64,000 nucleotides of DNA from contig CADBCZ010000007.1 of assembly GCA_902793335.1 (NCBI GenBank), positions 1-64,000 on the forward strand, written 5' to 3'. The notes beneath the pieces were generated by a model. The model saw only the letters and a program-made list of their open reading frames with translations. It had not been told where the DNA came from and ran no database searches. This DNA comes from an uncultured Lachnospiraceae bacterium (lineage in GTDB: Bacteria; Bacillota; Clostridia; Lachnospirales; Lachnospiraceae). The stretch's first letter is position 1; each line of letters starts with the position of its first letter. Below are positions 32,014 to 41,083 of this stretch, one piece after another. The position numbers were made by a program, and so were the translations under genes.

Positions 32014-34329
32014 ATGGGAAGAGGATTTAAGAAGTCATCCGGCAAAGGCGGCAATAAGATAAGACACAAAGGATTGATTATATTCCTTGCAGTATTGGTT
32101 GTTTTGGGAATAACAGGCGGAACGCTTATAAAACTTGGCATCTTTCAGAAGCTGATAAATCAAAGGTATATGCCAACAGAGGAAGCTAATAGACTTATTA
32201 GCTATCTTGGCGTAAGCGACTATGAGTATGCAGATAGTTGGGGTTCTTCATTTACTGTTAATGATACCAAGAAACTTATTAAGGCATCCAAAGTAGATGC
32301 GGGTAAGTTTGAAGGTGGTATGCCCAAGTCGCCGGGATTTATGCCAATTACACGTGAATTGTTTGAATCATATTATGAAACACTAATCAAAGAGTTAGAG
32401 ATTGACAGATTATCAAAACAAAGCATATACATATACGGCATAGATGAAAAAGGTGATATGGAGCTTAACGGTGTGGTTTACGAACTGATCAACACCAGTG
32501 CAGGCGATTGCTACATGGAGAAGAAATATGGTTTCCCGCGAGAGTATATCGGTAAGATTGTCAGTGTATATCTTTCTAATAATGAGTTGATTCTCTGTAT
32601 GGGCGAGAGCAGCGCTGAGGTTACAGTCAAAAATGCGTTTGCTACAGGTATTGGTGATAAAGATGGTGCGAGAGTTCTGAATGCATATGTTGACTCGACT
32701 CTGCATGAATTTCCACTTAATAAGTCGTATAACGGTTCGGTGCCTGAAAATGGATATTTGTGTGATATCACTATGACTAATAAAGGTGTTGTGAAAACGG
32801 TGGATCACAACAAGGAGCTTGTCGAGGCGAAGGTCGTATCTTATAGTGACGGTCTTTTATATGTGGAGGGTTCTGATGAACCGTTTTATATTTCGGATAG
32901 TTTCAATGTATATAAATTGGTCGGGTTATTTAAGGCTTCAAGATCTGCCGGAATTCTGGTCGGATATGACAATGTGTCGTTATACATGAAGGATAACATG
33001 GTAGAGGCTGCATTACTTACAGGAGAGATTAATTCCCGAAATATCAGAGTGATAATAAGTAATTCTGACTATTCAAGTTACTATAACAGTCAGGTTGCAA
33101 TTACATCTGAGACTGATTTTACCATTACATATGGCGATAAGGTCGAGGAGTATACTGCTGGAGAGAAACTGCTTTTTAGTAATGGTAGTGAACAGTTAAA
33201 ACATGGACCGGCCAAGATAGTTTCAAAAGAAGAAGACGGAAGAATTATAATATCGTCAATAGAGCGTCAAAAAGGTGCACCTTCATATAGAGGTACTATT
33301 GAGTTGTCCAGAGATGATAAGGGTGTTTTGATAGTAAATGAGCTCCCTGTTGAACAGTATCTCTACGGCGTGGTTCCAAGTGAAATGCCATCGTCTTATG
33401 ATTTGGAGGCATTAAAAGCACAGGCTATATGTGCAAGAGCTTATGCATTTAGACAGATGCAAAGTGATAATTATGATCAGTACGGAGCGGATCTTGATGA
33501 TAGTATAGCATGTCAGGTATATAATAATGTTGAAGAAGATGAGCGTTCCATGTTTGCTGTAGATGATACTTATGGAATAGTACCATGTTATAATAATCAG
33601 GTTATTGAAGCATTTTTCTTCTCTACTTCTTGTGGAACTACCAGCAATAATACTGCTGTATGGGGCGGAAATCAGGAACCGTATTTACTTGACACCAGAG
33701 AAACGGATATTAATGATTTTGCAGACTATTCTGATGAAAATCAATTTATTGAATTCATAAACAGCGAAGATACAGAAGAGTATATTGAGCACGATGAACC
33801 GTTTTTTAGATGGAGAGTTGAATTTTCTCAGAAAGAATTGACAGCTGCGATTAATAGTCATTTATACGATAGAATAGAAGCTATGCCGGAATATATACTC
33901 GCAAAGAATTCTTCGGGAGAATTTGTGAAGAAGAGTATTAATTCTATCGGTGAGCTTGAAAGTATTCAAGTGACAAAACGAGGAGATAGTGGTATTATTG
34001 AAGAGTTAATTATAACAGGTTCGTCTGAAACTATTCTGGTTAAAGGGCAGGCTAATGCAAGAATGTTGCTAAGTCCAGAAAAGGTTTCTATCAGAAAACA
34101 GGACGGTTCTACTCTTACCGGGTGGAATACACTTCCAAGTGCATATTTTTATATTGAAGAAAATGATGGTGGATATACTGTTAAAGGCGGAGGCTTTGGA
34201 CACGGAGTGGGAATGAGCCAAAACGGTGCTAATGATATGGCGAGGAATGGTTACTATGCTACCGATATTATCTCGCATTATTATATAGGAGTTGAACTTA
34301 AGGATATGTACAGTGTGATGGGTAATTAA
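32014..34329 (+). CDS. SpoIID/LytB domain protein
   Basis: This 771-residue protein begins with a basic cytoplasmic stretch and a single TM helix (about residues 18-40). The SpoIID/LytB domain is in the C-terminal half: ELPVEQYLYGVVPSEMPSSY (20 residues), LKAQAICARAYAF, ACQVY, TSCGTTSN and GFGHGVGMSQNGAN near the end. SpoIID is a lytic transglycosylase on denuded glycan; LytB-type members modify wall enzymes. The N-terminal 370 residues are of no known family. GGAAGG at 31998-32003 favours the ATG at 32014 over earlier TTG/ATG codons. It forms a probable operon with the YihY gene. Confidence 0.87.
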   Translation: MGRGFKKSSGKGGNKIRHKGLIIFLAVLVVLGITGGTLIKLGIFQKLINQRYMPTEEANRLISYLGVSDYEYADSWGSSFTVNDTKKLIKASKVDAGKFEGGMPKSPGFMPITRELFESYYETLIKELEIDRLSKQSIYIYGIDEKGDMELNGVVYELINTSAGDCYMEKKYGFPREYIGKIVSVYLSNNELILCMGESSAEVTVKNAFATGIGDKDGARVLNAYVDSTLHEFPLNKSYNGSVPENGYLCDITMTNKGVVKTVDHNKELVEAKVVSYSDGLLYVEGSDEPFYISDSFNVYKLVGLFKASRSAGILVGYDNVSLYMKDNMVEAALLTGEINSRNIRVIISNSDYSSYYNSQVAITSETDFTITYGDKVEEYTAGEKLLFSNGSEQLKHGPAKIVSKEEDGRIIISSIERQKGAPSYRGTIELSRDDKGVLIVNELPVEQYLYGVVPSEMPSSYDLEALKAQAICARAYAFRQMQSDNYDQYGADLDDSIACQVYNNVEEDERSMFAVDDTYGIVPCYNNQVIEAFFFSTSCGTTSNNTAVWGGNQEPYLLDTRETDINDFADYSDENQFIEFINSEDTEEYIEHDEPFFRWRVEFSQKELTAAINSHLYDRIEAMPEYILAKNSSGEFVKKSINSIGELESIQVTKRGDSGIIEELIITGSSETILVKGQANARMLLSPEKVSIRKQDGSTLTGWNTLPSAYFYIEENDGGYTVKGGGFGHGVGMSQNGANDMARNGYYATDIISHYYIGVELKDMYSVMGN

Positions 34330-34340
34330 TTAGGAGTAAT

Positions 34341-35249
34341 ATGAAAAAAAGAGGTTTTAAGTACAGACTTAAGATAATTGTGGCATATGGAAATCGTTTT
34401 TTTGATGCTGTTTTTGACAATTATACTGCAGCTTGTGCAGCTCAGGCGGCATTTTTTATGCTACTATCGATTGTTCCAATGGCATCACTGATCTTGGCTG
34501 TGACTACTTACCTGCCTATTTCTCAGCAGGATGTATATAGTATTTTGATGAGTTTTGTTCCACACGATCTGTCGAAATATGTGGAAGGAATTATTAATGA
34601 TTTATATGGTAGGGCGAGTTCCACTGTTATTTCATTAGCTGCTATTACTATGCTCTGGTCTGCATCTACGGGAATCGCATCGCTTATGGATGGATTTAAT
34701 TCAATGTACAAGATTCGTAATGAGAACAGATACTGGAAGTTTCGCCCCATAGCTATTATTTATACTATTATATTTATAGCACTTTTAGCATTGATAACAA
34801 CGTTTTATATATTTGTAAGTCATTATTATCAGTCCTATATTAAAAAGGCATTTGCAATAGGTTCAACGTTGCGACATATATTTTTATTTGTGCGTTATTT
34901 GATGGGATGGCTGTTATATTATTTCTTTATATTAATGTTGTATGTTGTTTTGCCCGGAGGTTTTGGTATACCTATGGGAAAAGAAGAACATATTTATTTT
35001 ACTAAGAGAGTGAAATCACAGATGCCGGGAGCTGCATTTACTTCTGTCGCATGGCTGGCTATTTCAAGACTTGTTCTTGTGTATGTTGATGTATTCCCCA
35101 ATATTTCAATTATGTACGGCTCGCTGGCGGGTATAGTTATAATTATGTTGTGGTTATATTTTTGTATGTATTTCCTACTTATTGGAGCGATGTTTAATTA
35201 TTTCTGTTCAAAGGGATACTTGACACGCGTCAAAAAAATGTTAAAATGA
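34341..35249 (+). CDS. YihY/BrkB family membrane protein
   Basis: The 302-residue protein has about six TM helices and YihY/BrkB marks: ACAAQAAFFMLLSIVPM, the GRASSTVISLAAITMLWSAS region and SIMYGSLAGIVIIMLWLYF. The family has sometimes been called RNase BN, which is wrong for this group; its function is unknown. The gene starts 11 bases after the SpoIID/LytB gene. The pheS promoter -35 and -10 boxes lie within its last 30 bases. Confidence 0.93.
   Translation: MKKRGFKYRLKIIVAYGNRFFDAVFDNYTAACAAQAAFFMLLSIVPMASLILAVTTYLPISQQDVYSILMSFVPHDLSKYVEGIINDLYGRASSTVISLAAITMLWSASTGIASLMDGFNSMYKIRNENRYWKFRPIAIIYTIIFIALLALITTFYIFVSHYYQSYIKKAFAIGSTLRHIFLFVRYLMGWLLYYFFILMLYVVLPGGFGIPMGKEEHIYFTKRVKSQMPGAAFTSVAWLAISRLVLVYVDVFPNISIMYGSLAGIVIIMLWLYFCMYFLLIGAMFNYFCSKGYLTRVKKMLK
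35220..35247 (+). promoter_or_regulatory. Promoter of the pheST T-box transcript
   Basis: TTGACA (35220-35225), 16 bases and TAAAAT (35242-35247). It is embedded in the end of the upstream gene and gives a start near 35254. Confidence 0.6.
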
Positions 35250-35255
35250 GATGCA

Positions 35256-35596
35256 TAATAAGAATTCTCAATAATAAAAAAACAAGCGACTATGATGGTG
35301 CAAAAGAATACAGAAAACCTCCAGAGATAAGAAGTCGATGGCTGTGAGCTTCTTTAGGTAATTTCGTATTTTAATTTCACACCGGAGTCTTCAGGGTTGA
35401 AAGCTTTTATTTCATAACCGGATATATAGATTATTTGGGCATGTTGGAAGCGAAGTGTGTAGATTCTGACGTGTAATGTACGTTACGACATTAATGAGAG
35501 TCAGGTAGAAAGCATGAAGCAATTAGTTTTTCTATCTGGAATTAGGGTGGTATCGCGAGCAGTCTCGTCCCTTTGGGGATGGCTGCTCTTTCTTTG
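35256..35596 (+). promoter_or_regulatory. T-box leader of pheST
   Basis: The 390-base gap before pheS is a T-box leader. The T-box core AGGGTGGTATCGCG is at 35544-35557, and the terminator is GAGCAG (35557-35562) / CTGCTC (35583-35588), with inner TCCC/GGGGA pairing and then TTTCTTTG. Stem I contains AGAGATAAGAAGTCGATGG, matching the usual GAUGG-type loop. A candidate UUC (Phe) specifier lies at 35376-35378 in TTAATTTCACACCGG. Uncharged tRNA-Phe would promote read-through. The T-box call is firm; the specifier position is read by eye. Confidence 0.92.
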
Positions 35597-35642
35597 TTTT
35601 GCAAACGCCTAAAATCAAAAATAATATAAAAGGAGATAAATT

Positions 35643-36662
35643 ATGAAAGAGAAATTGGAAGCAATTAAAGCTGAAGCACTTTCAAAGATTGAGAATGCAG
35701 GTAGTCTCGATAGTCTCAATGATATCAAAGTAGCTGTGCTTGGAAAGAAGGGAGAACTTACTGCTGTTCTTAAATCTATGAAGGACGTTGCACCGGAGGA
35801 TAGGCCTAAGGTTGGACAGATGGTAAATGAAGCAAGAGCAGTTATTGAGGCTAAGATGGAGGAAGAACGTACTAAACTTCAGAGACAGTTAAGAACTGAG
35901 AAGATGAAGAGAGAGACTATTGATGTTACGCTTCCTGGAAGAAGACCTATGAGAGGTCACAGACATCCAAATCAGATAGCTTTAGAGGATCTAGAGAGAG
36001 TATTTATAGGAATGGGATATGAAGTTGTTGATGGCCCAGAGGTAGAATATGACAGATATAATTTTGAGCTTTTGAATATTCCTGCCGATCATCCGGCAAA
36101 GGACGAACAGGATACTTTCTATATTACAAAAGATATTTTATTAAGAACTCAGACATCTCCTGTACAGGCAAGAGTTATGGAAAAGGGAAAGCTCCCTATC
36201 AGAATGATTTCGCCGGGACGTGTGTTTAGAGCGGATGAGGTGGATGCAACACATTCACCATCATTCCATCAGTTAGAAGGACTTGTAATTGATAAGGGAA
36301 TTACTTTTGCAGATCTTAAGGGAACTCTTGAACAGTTTGCAAAAGAATTTTTCGGTAAGAAGACTAAGGTAAAATTCAGACCACATCATTTCCCATTTAC
36401 AGAGCCATCAGCAGAGGTTGACATAACTTGTTTTAAATGTGGCGGTAAGGGCTGTCGTATGTGTAAGGGAAGTGGTTGGATTGAGATACTTGGTTGTGGA
36501 ATGGTTCATCCGAATGTCCTTGATATGTGTGGAATTGATAAAAATGAATACCAGGGATTTGCGTTTGGTATAGGACTTGAACGAGTAACACTTCTTAAGT
36601 ACGAGATTGATGATATGCGTCTTCTTTATGAAAATGATACCAGATTTCTAAATCAATTTTAG
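35643..36662 (+). CDS. pheS: Phenylalanine-tRNA ligase alpha subunit
   Basis: The 339-residue protein has the N-terminal coiled-coil (residues 1-90) and the class II catalytic core: GPEVEYDRYNFELLNIPADH, SPGRVFRADEVDATHSPSFHQ, a zinc-site-like CxxC (CFKCGGKGCRMCKGSG) and FGIGLERVTLLKY (motif 3). Together with PheT it forms the alpha2-beta2 enzyme that charges tRNA-Phe. AAAAGGAG precedes the start. The stop codon overlaps the palindromic element before pheT. Confidence 0.98.
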   Translation: MKEKLEAIKAEALSKIENAGSLDSLNDIKVAVLGKKGELTAVLKSMKDVAPEDRPKVGQMVNEARAVIEAKMEEERTKLQRQLRTEKMKRETIDVTLPGRRPMRGHRHPNQIALEDLERVFIGMGYEVVDGPEVEYDRYNFELLNIPADHPAKDEQDTFYITKDILLRTQTSPVQARVMEKGKLPIRMISPGRVFRADEVDATHSPSFHQLEGLVIDKGITFADLKGTLEQFAKEFFGKKTKVKFRPHHFPFTEPSAEVDITCFKCGGKGCRMCKGSGWIEILGCGMVHPNVLDMCGIDKNEYQGFAFGIGLERVTLLKYEIDDMRLLYENDTRFLNQF

Positions 36663-36790
36663 CCACGCAAAAGAAAAACAAGCAGCTGCGAAGCAGATAT
36701 TTGTTTTTCATGGTGGCTAAACGAGCAAGCGTCTGTCGAAGACAGACAGTAAAGTCTCGAAGAGACGGGCTTGTGAGTGTAAAAGCGCAA
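36661..36790 (+). repeat. Palindromic CGAAG-hairpin element between pheS and pheT
   Basis: The gap contains two nested structures. Unit A: AGCCAC (36661-36666) pairs with GTGGCT (36713-36718) and AAAAACAA (36674-36681) with TTGTTTTT (36701-36708), capped by CTGC-GAA-GCAG (36686-36696). Unit B: GCAAGC (36725-36730) pairs with GCTTGT (36769-36774) and encloses two hairpins, GTCTGTC-GAA-GACAGAC (36731-36747) and GTCTC-GAA-GAGAC (36754-36766). All three inner hairpins share the CGAAG cap. This resembles a dispersed intergenic palindrome family (REP or MITE-like), but no second copy is visible in the window. Confidence 0.65.
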
Positions 36791-36856
36791 GAAAAAAAGA
36801 GTTTAAAGAGACATTTTTATAAATATAATAAGCAAATATGGAAAGGATTATAGATT

Positions 36857-39280
36857 ATGAATACACCGATTTCTTGGATTAAAGCCTATGTACCTGATCT
36901 TGATGTGGATGTACAGGAATTTGTAGATAAAATGACATTATCAGGTTCACATGTAGAAGGCTATGAACAGAAAGATAAGAATCTTAAAAATATAGTAGTA
37001 GGTAAAATCGATACAATGGAGAAGCATCCGGATGCTGACAAACTTGTTGTATGTCAGGTTGATGTTGGAAAAGAAAAGCTCCAGATTGTAACCGGTGCGA
37101 AAAATGTGAAGGTTGGAGATGTGATTCCACTTGTTCTTGATGGCGGTAAAGTTGCTGCAGCTCATGGGGATGACAAGGAATATCCTGACGGAATTGATAT
37201 CAAAAAAGGAAAACTTCGTGGCGTTGAGAGTAATGGAATGATGTGTGGTATTGAAGAACTTGGATCTTCAAGAGATTTTTATCCGGAAGCACCGGAAGAT
37301 GGTGTATATGTATTTTCAGAGGATTCGGGCGTTAAGCCGGGGGATGACGCAGTTCACGCATTAGGTCTTGATGATACGATTGTCGAGTACGAGATTACCT
37401 CTAACAGAGTTGACTGTTTCTCTATGATCGGTATGGCAAGAGAAGTAGCGGCTACATTTAATAAACCATTTATTGCACCTGAAGTTAAGGAGACAGGTAA
37501 CGAAAAAGATGTTAATGATTTTATAAATGTGACAGTTGAGGATGAAGAACTCTGTAAACGTTACTGTGCAAGAGTAGTTGAGAATATTAAGATAGGACCA
37601 AGTCCTAAGTGGATGCAGGATAGACTTCGTGCAATGGGAATACGTTCAATTAATAATTTGGTTGACATAACTAATTATGTTATGGAAGAGTACGGTCAGC
37701 CGATGCATGCATTTGACTTATCAACTATTGCTGGAAATAAGATAGTTGTTAAGCGTGCAAAGGATGGAGATAAGTTTGTTACACTTGATGGTCAGGAGAG
37801 AAATTTAGATTCAGATGTCTTAATGATAAATGATGGTGAAAAGCCTGTTGCAATTGCAGGAATAATGGGTGGAGAGAATTCCATGATAACAGATGAGGTT
37901 AAGACAGTTCTTTTTGAGTCGGCATGTTTTGATGGAACTAATATCAGACTTTCTTCAAAGAGAATCGGCCTTCAGACAGATTCGTCATTTAAGTTTACAA
38001 AGGGTCTTGATCCTAATAATGCAATGGATGCAATTAACCGTGCATGTCAATTGGTTGAAGAAATGGGATGCGGTGATGTTGTAGGTGGTGTTGTAGATGT
38101 ATATCCTAATCCTGTTAAAGAGAAAGTTCTTCAGTTTGAGCCTGAAAGATATAACAGACTTCTTGGAACTGAAATCGCTCGAGAGGATATGCTAAAGATT
38201 TTTGAGAAGTTAGAGCTTAAATATAACGAAGCAGATAATACACTTACTATTCCTACTTTTCGCCAGGATCTTGGCTGTATGGCTGATCTTGCTGAGGAAG
38301 TTGCAAGATTCTATGGCTATGACAACATTCCTGTTTCGCTTCCTAAGGGAGAGGCTACAGTTGGAAAGAAACCATTTAATCAGATGGTTGATGATGTGGC
38401 AAGAGAAATCTGTGAGAGAAATGGTTTTTCTGGTGGTATGACATACTCTTTTGAAAGTCCAAAGGTGTTTGATAAATTATTACTTCCTGAGGATGCTAAA
38501 GAGAGACAGGCAATCGTTATTAGTAACCCTCTGGGTGAGGACTTTTCAATTATGAGAACAGTATCGCTTAATGGTATGCTTACCTCGCTTGCTACTAACT
38601 ACAATAGAAGAAATAAAGTTGCCAGACTTTATGAACTTGGTAATATTTATCTTCCAAAGGCACTTCCTATAACAGAGCTTCCTGAAGAAAAGATGAGACT
38701 TACACTTGGAATGTACGGGGAGGGTGATTTCTTCGACTTAAAGGGTGTTGTGTTTGAATTGTTTGATAAGCTGGGTGTTGCAGGAGCTGAATGTGAGCCA
38801 TGTAACGATATCCCATATCTGCATCCGGGACGTCAGGCTAAGATTATGAAAGGAAAACTTGATCTTGGTTTCATAGGACAGGTTCATCCTGAGGTTGGAG
38901 ACAACTACAATATTAAGACTGATGCATATGTTGCGGTTCTCAATATGGAAGTACTTACTATGATAGCTACATTTGATCGTAAGTATGAGGGTATAGCAAA
39001 ATTCCCTGCAAGTACAAGAGACCTTTCAATGATAATGGATAAGAGTGTATTTGTTGGACAGATTGAGCATGTAATAGCTAAGAATGCAGGAAAGATTCTT
39101 GAAAGCTGTGAACTGTTCGATGTTTATGAAGGAGAACAGCTCGGTGAGGGTAAGAAGTCTGTTGCATTCTCACTTATCTTCCGTGCAAAAGACAGAAATC
39201 TTGAGTCTGCAGAGGTAGATAAGGCTGTTGATAAGGTGCTTGCGGCACTTAAAGATTTGGGAATTGAACTTAGAAGCTAA
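36857..39280 (+). CDS. pheT: Phenylalanine-tRNA ligase beta subunit
   Basis: The 807-residue protein has the full bacterial PheT order: N-terminal EMAP-like tRNA-binding domain (HPDADKLVVCQVDVG), B3/4 editing domain with EITSNRVDC, B5 domain (near residues 405-475), catalytic-like domain, and C-terminal FDX-ACB anticodon-binding domain (FPASTRDLSMIMD). It is the partner of PheS. The ATG follows GGAAAGGA and lies 195 bases after pheS, an unusually long gap for this pair, filled by the palindromic element. Confidence 0.98.
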   Translation: MNTPISWIKAYVPDLDVDVQEFVDKMTLSGSHVEGYEQKDKNLKNIVVGKIDTMEKHPDADKLVVCQVDVGKEKLQIVTGAKNVKVGDVIPLVLDGGKVAAAHGDDKEYPDGIDIKKGKLRGVESNGMMCGIEELGSSRDFYPEAPEDGVYVFSEDSGVKPGDDAVHALGLDDTIVEYEITSNRVDCFSMIGMAREVAATFNKPFIAPEVKETGNEKDVNDFINVTVEDEELCKRYCARVVENIKIGPSPKWMQDRLRAMGIRSINNLVDITNYVMEEYGQPMHAFDLSTIAGNKIVVKRAKDGDKFVTLDGQERNLDSDVLMINDGEKPVAIAGIMGGENSMITDEVKTVLFESACFDGTNIRLSSKRIGLQTDSSFKFTKGLDPNNAMDAINRACQLVEEMGCGDVVGGVVDVYPNPVKEKVLQFEPERYNRLLGTEIAREDMLKIFEKLELKYNEADNTLTIPTFRQDLGCMADLAEEVARFYGYDNIPVSLPKGEATVGKKPFNQMVDDVAREICERNGFSGGMTYSFESPKVFDKLLLPEDAKERQAIVISNPLGEDFSIMRTVSLNGMLTSLATNYNRRNKVARLYELGNIYLPKALPITELPEEKMRLTLGMYGEGDFFDLKGVVFELFDKLGVAGAECEPCNDIPYLHPGRQAKIMKGKLDLGFIGQVHPEVGDNYNIKTDAYVAVLNMEVLTMIATFDRKYEGIAKFPASTRDLSMIMDKSVFVGQIEHVIAKNAGKILESCELFDVYEGEQLGEGKKSVAFSLIFRAKDRNLESAEVDKAVDKVLAALKDLGIELRS

Positions 39281-39315
39281 TTATTAATATAAATAATGAT
39301 TTATTTGACTCATGA

Positions 39316-39348
39316 AATAAAGACTCGCTATCACGGCGGGTCTTTATT
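39316..39348. terminator. Terminator of pheST
   Basis: AATAAAGACTCG (39316-39327) pairs with CGGGTCTTTATT (39337-39348), one wobble. The T-run is part of the stem's right arm. Confidence 0.75.
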
Positions 39349-39429
39349 GGGAGATATAAGATGGAAAAAATAGTATTAATAATAGATGAAAGAATGTTGT
39401 GTTATGTATAAATGAAGGAGTAAGTTGAT

Positions 39430-40278
39430 ATGGCGTTTATGGCAATGGCTGTTGCTTCAATATTGTTAATTGTAATTGCTGTCGGTTTATTTATCCTTTT
39501 ACTGGGTCTTATTTTCGATATCAGGTGGAAGGTTAAGGAGCGAAAACAGGAAAAAGTATCAAAAGTATTTAAGGGATTTGCTATAGTTTTTACGATCTGG
39601 GGTATTATTCAGGGAATAGGTCCTATTGCGCTTTTAGGTGCAATGAATCTTAAACAGAAACATGACTATAAAGCTGAGTTGTCCGATCTTCCGAAGGAAT
39701 CGATCATTTACTTGAACAATTACGATGAAATCGAAAATGGTTTTGATTTTCAAGGAGTTCACTATGTGAGTGATACAGAATTGCATCCTCAGGTTTCACA
39801 TGGTAATTTCAAAACATCAAAAGCCGGAGCGATAGTGTTTGATAGCGGGAAACATAATATAATGGAAAAGATTGAAAATGACCTTGATATAAATGTTTTT
39901 CAAATGGGTCTTATATCAGATCCGTATGTTCCGGAGTCAGAGCTGTCTGTTATTAATGATTATTACAGAAATAAAGCACCGCTTTATTGTGAAGTCATTA
40001 ATGATCTTTCGAAAGATGACAAGAAGATAATAGATGATATTGATGCGGAAAAGATTAGGAAAATAAGAGAAAGTATTGAACAGCCGGGATTAAAGTCACC
40101 TATAGATACTGATAATGATATGGACGATGTATATCTGTTCTTTTATTCTTTTGATGATATGTATTGTCTGGATTTTTCTTGTAAGGATACAGATCAGGGT
40201 TTTGTTGTAGAATATTTGGGAGATGAAAAGATAATAACTGAGGAAGATGCAGAATATCTTAAGTCAATTATTAATTAA
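39430..40278 (+). CDS. Hypothetical membrane protein
   Basis: I do not recognise this 282-residue protein. It has two N-terminal TM helices (about residues 5-35 and 50-70) joined by a basic loop (KVKERKQEKVSKVFK), then a soluble acidic domain of about 210 residues with no familiar motif, rich in Asp/Ile. AAGGAG precedes the start by about 10 bases. It sits alone between the pheST terminator and a large hairpin. It could be a family specific to Lachnospiraceae. Confidence 0.75.
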   Translation: MAFMAMAVASILLIVIAVGLFILLLGLIFDIRWKVKERKQEKVSKVFKGFAIVFTIWGIIQGIGPIALLGAMNLKQKHDYKAELSDLPKESIIYLNNYDEIENGFDFQGVHYVSDTELHPQVSHGNFKTSKAGAIVFDSGKHNIMEKIENDLDINVFQMGLISDPYVPESELSVINDYYRNKAPLYCEVINDLSKDDKKIIDDIDAEKIRKIRESIEQPGLKSPIDTDNDMDDVYLFFYSFDDMYCLDFSCKDTDQGFVVEYLGDEKIITEEDAEYLKSIIN

Positions 40279-40281
40279 GAA

Positions 40282-40369
40282 AAAAGTGGCAGTTACAATG
40301 TATTGACCACCGATGGTTAGACTTTATATCAAACTATTGGTGATTGATACGGGTAGCTGCCACTCTTTT
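40282..40369. terminator. Long imperfect hairpin, probable shared terminator
   Basis: An 88-base hairpin with arms of about 39 bases (AGTGGCAG...TAC at 40285 onward with GTA...CTGCCACT ending at 40364). Nearly all differences between arms are G-U pairs on the plus strand. The minus strand has TTTTTT just after the stem, so it probably ends the rubrerythrin transcript and the upstream gene's transcript as well. It is far longer than a usual terminator. Confidence 0.6.
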
Positions 40370-40396
40370 ATATTTAGTTAAATGTCAATTACTATA

Positions 40397-40942
40397 TTAA
40401 TAGTTTTCTGCATGAACCTCAAAATATGCCTGTGGATGAGCACAAACAGGACAAACCTCCGGAGCGTTGGTTCCAACAACGATATGTCCGCAGTTTCTAC
40501 ATTCCCAAACCTTTACTTCGCTCTTCGCAAATACTTCCTGCATTTCGATGTTCTTAAGAAGTGCGCGATAGCGTTCCTCGTGGTGTTTCTCAATCTCTCC
40601 GACAGCCCTAAACTTTGCTGCTAATTCAGGGAATCCCTCTTCCTCAGCTGTTTTTGCAAAGCCTTCATACATGTCTGTCCATTCATAGTTCTCTCCGTTA
40701 GCGGCTGCTTCAAGATTATCTGTTGTAGAGCCGATGCCGTTAAGCTCTTTGAACCACATTTTGGCATGCTCCTTCTCATTATCAGCAGTTTTTAAGAAGA
40801 GAGCTGCTATCTGCTCGTAACCTTCTTTTTTTGCTTTAGATGCAAAATAAGTGTATTTGTTTCTTGCTTCTGACTCGCCTGAAAATGCAGCTTGAAGATT
40901 TTTCTCAGTCTGAGTACCGGCGTATGGATTATTATTGTTCAT
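40397..40942 (-). CDS. Rubrerythrin
   Basis: The 181-residue protein has an N-terminal ferritin-like diiron domain ([31 protein letters not shown] supply the Glu/His ligands) and a C-terminal rubredoxin-like domain with CRNCG and CPVCAHPQ as Fe(SCys)4 ligands. Rubrerythrins reduce hydrogen peroxide in anaerobes with electrons from NADH via rubredoxin-type partners. GAGGAAAT before MNNNNPYAG supports this start, 21 codons inside the longest frame. It appears monocistronic. Confidence 0.96.
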   Translation of the reverse strand: MNNNNPYAGTQTEKNLQAAFSGESEARNKYTYFASKAKKEGYEQIAALFLKTADNEKEHAKMWFKELNGIGSTTDNLEAAANGENYEWTDMYEGFAKTAEEEGFPELAAKFRAVGEIEKHHEERYRALLKNIEMQEVFAKSEVKVWECRNCGHIVVGTNAPEVCPVCAHPQAYFEVHAENY

Positions 40943-40973
40943 TTTAATTTCCTCCAATAAAAAAGATATGTTT

Positions 40974-41002
40974 ATTATATCAGTAAATGAAGAATGGTAC
41001 AA
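40974..41002 (-). promoter_or_regulatory. Promoter of rubrerythrin gene
   Basis: On the minus strand TTGTAC (41002-40997), 17 bases and TATAAT (40979-40974), about 30 bases before the start codon. Confidence 0.55.
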
Positions 41003-41083
41003 CAAATAAAAAAACTATTGCCTTTTACAAAAATAGGTGGCAAAATAGGAGTAATGATTATAGGATAGAGAGGAATTGTCAAT

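Noticed and set aside
36725-36775. CRISPR-like repeats
   Set aside because: The inverted units have different stem lengths and no regular spacers; they form nested hairpins, not direct repeats with spacers.
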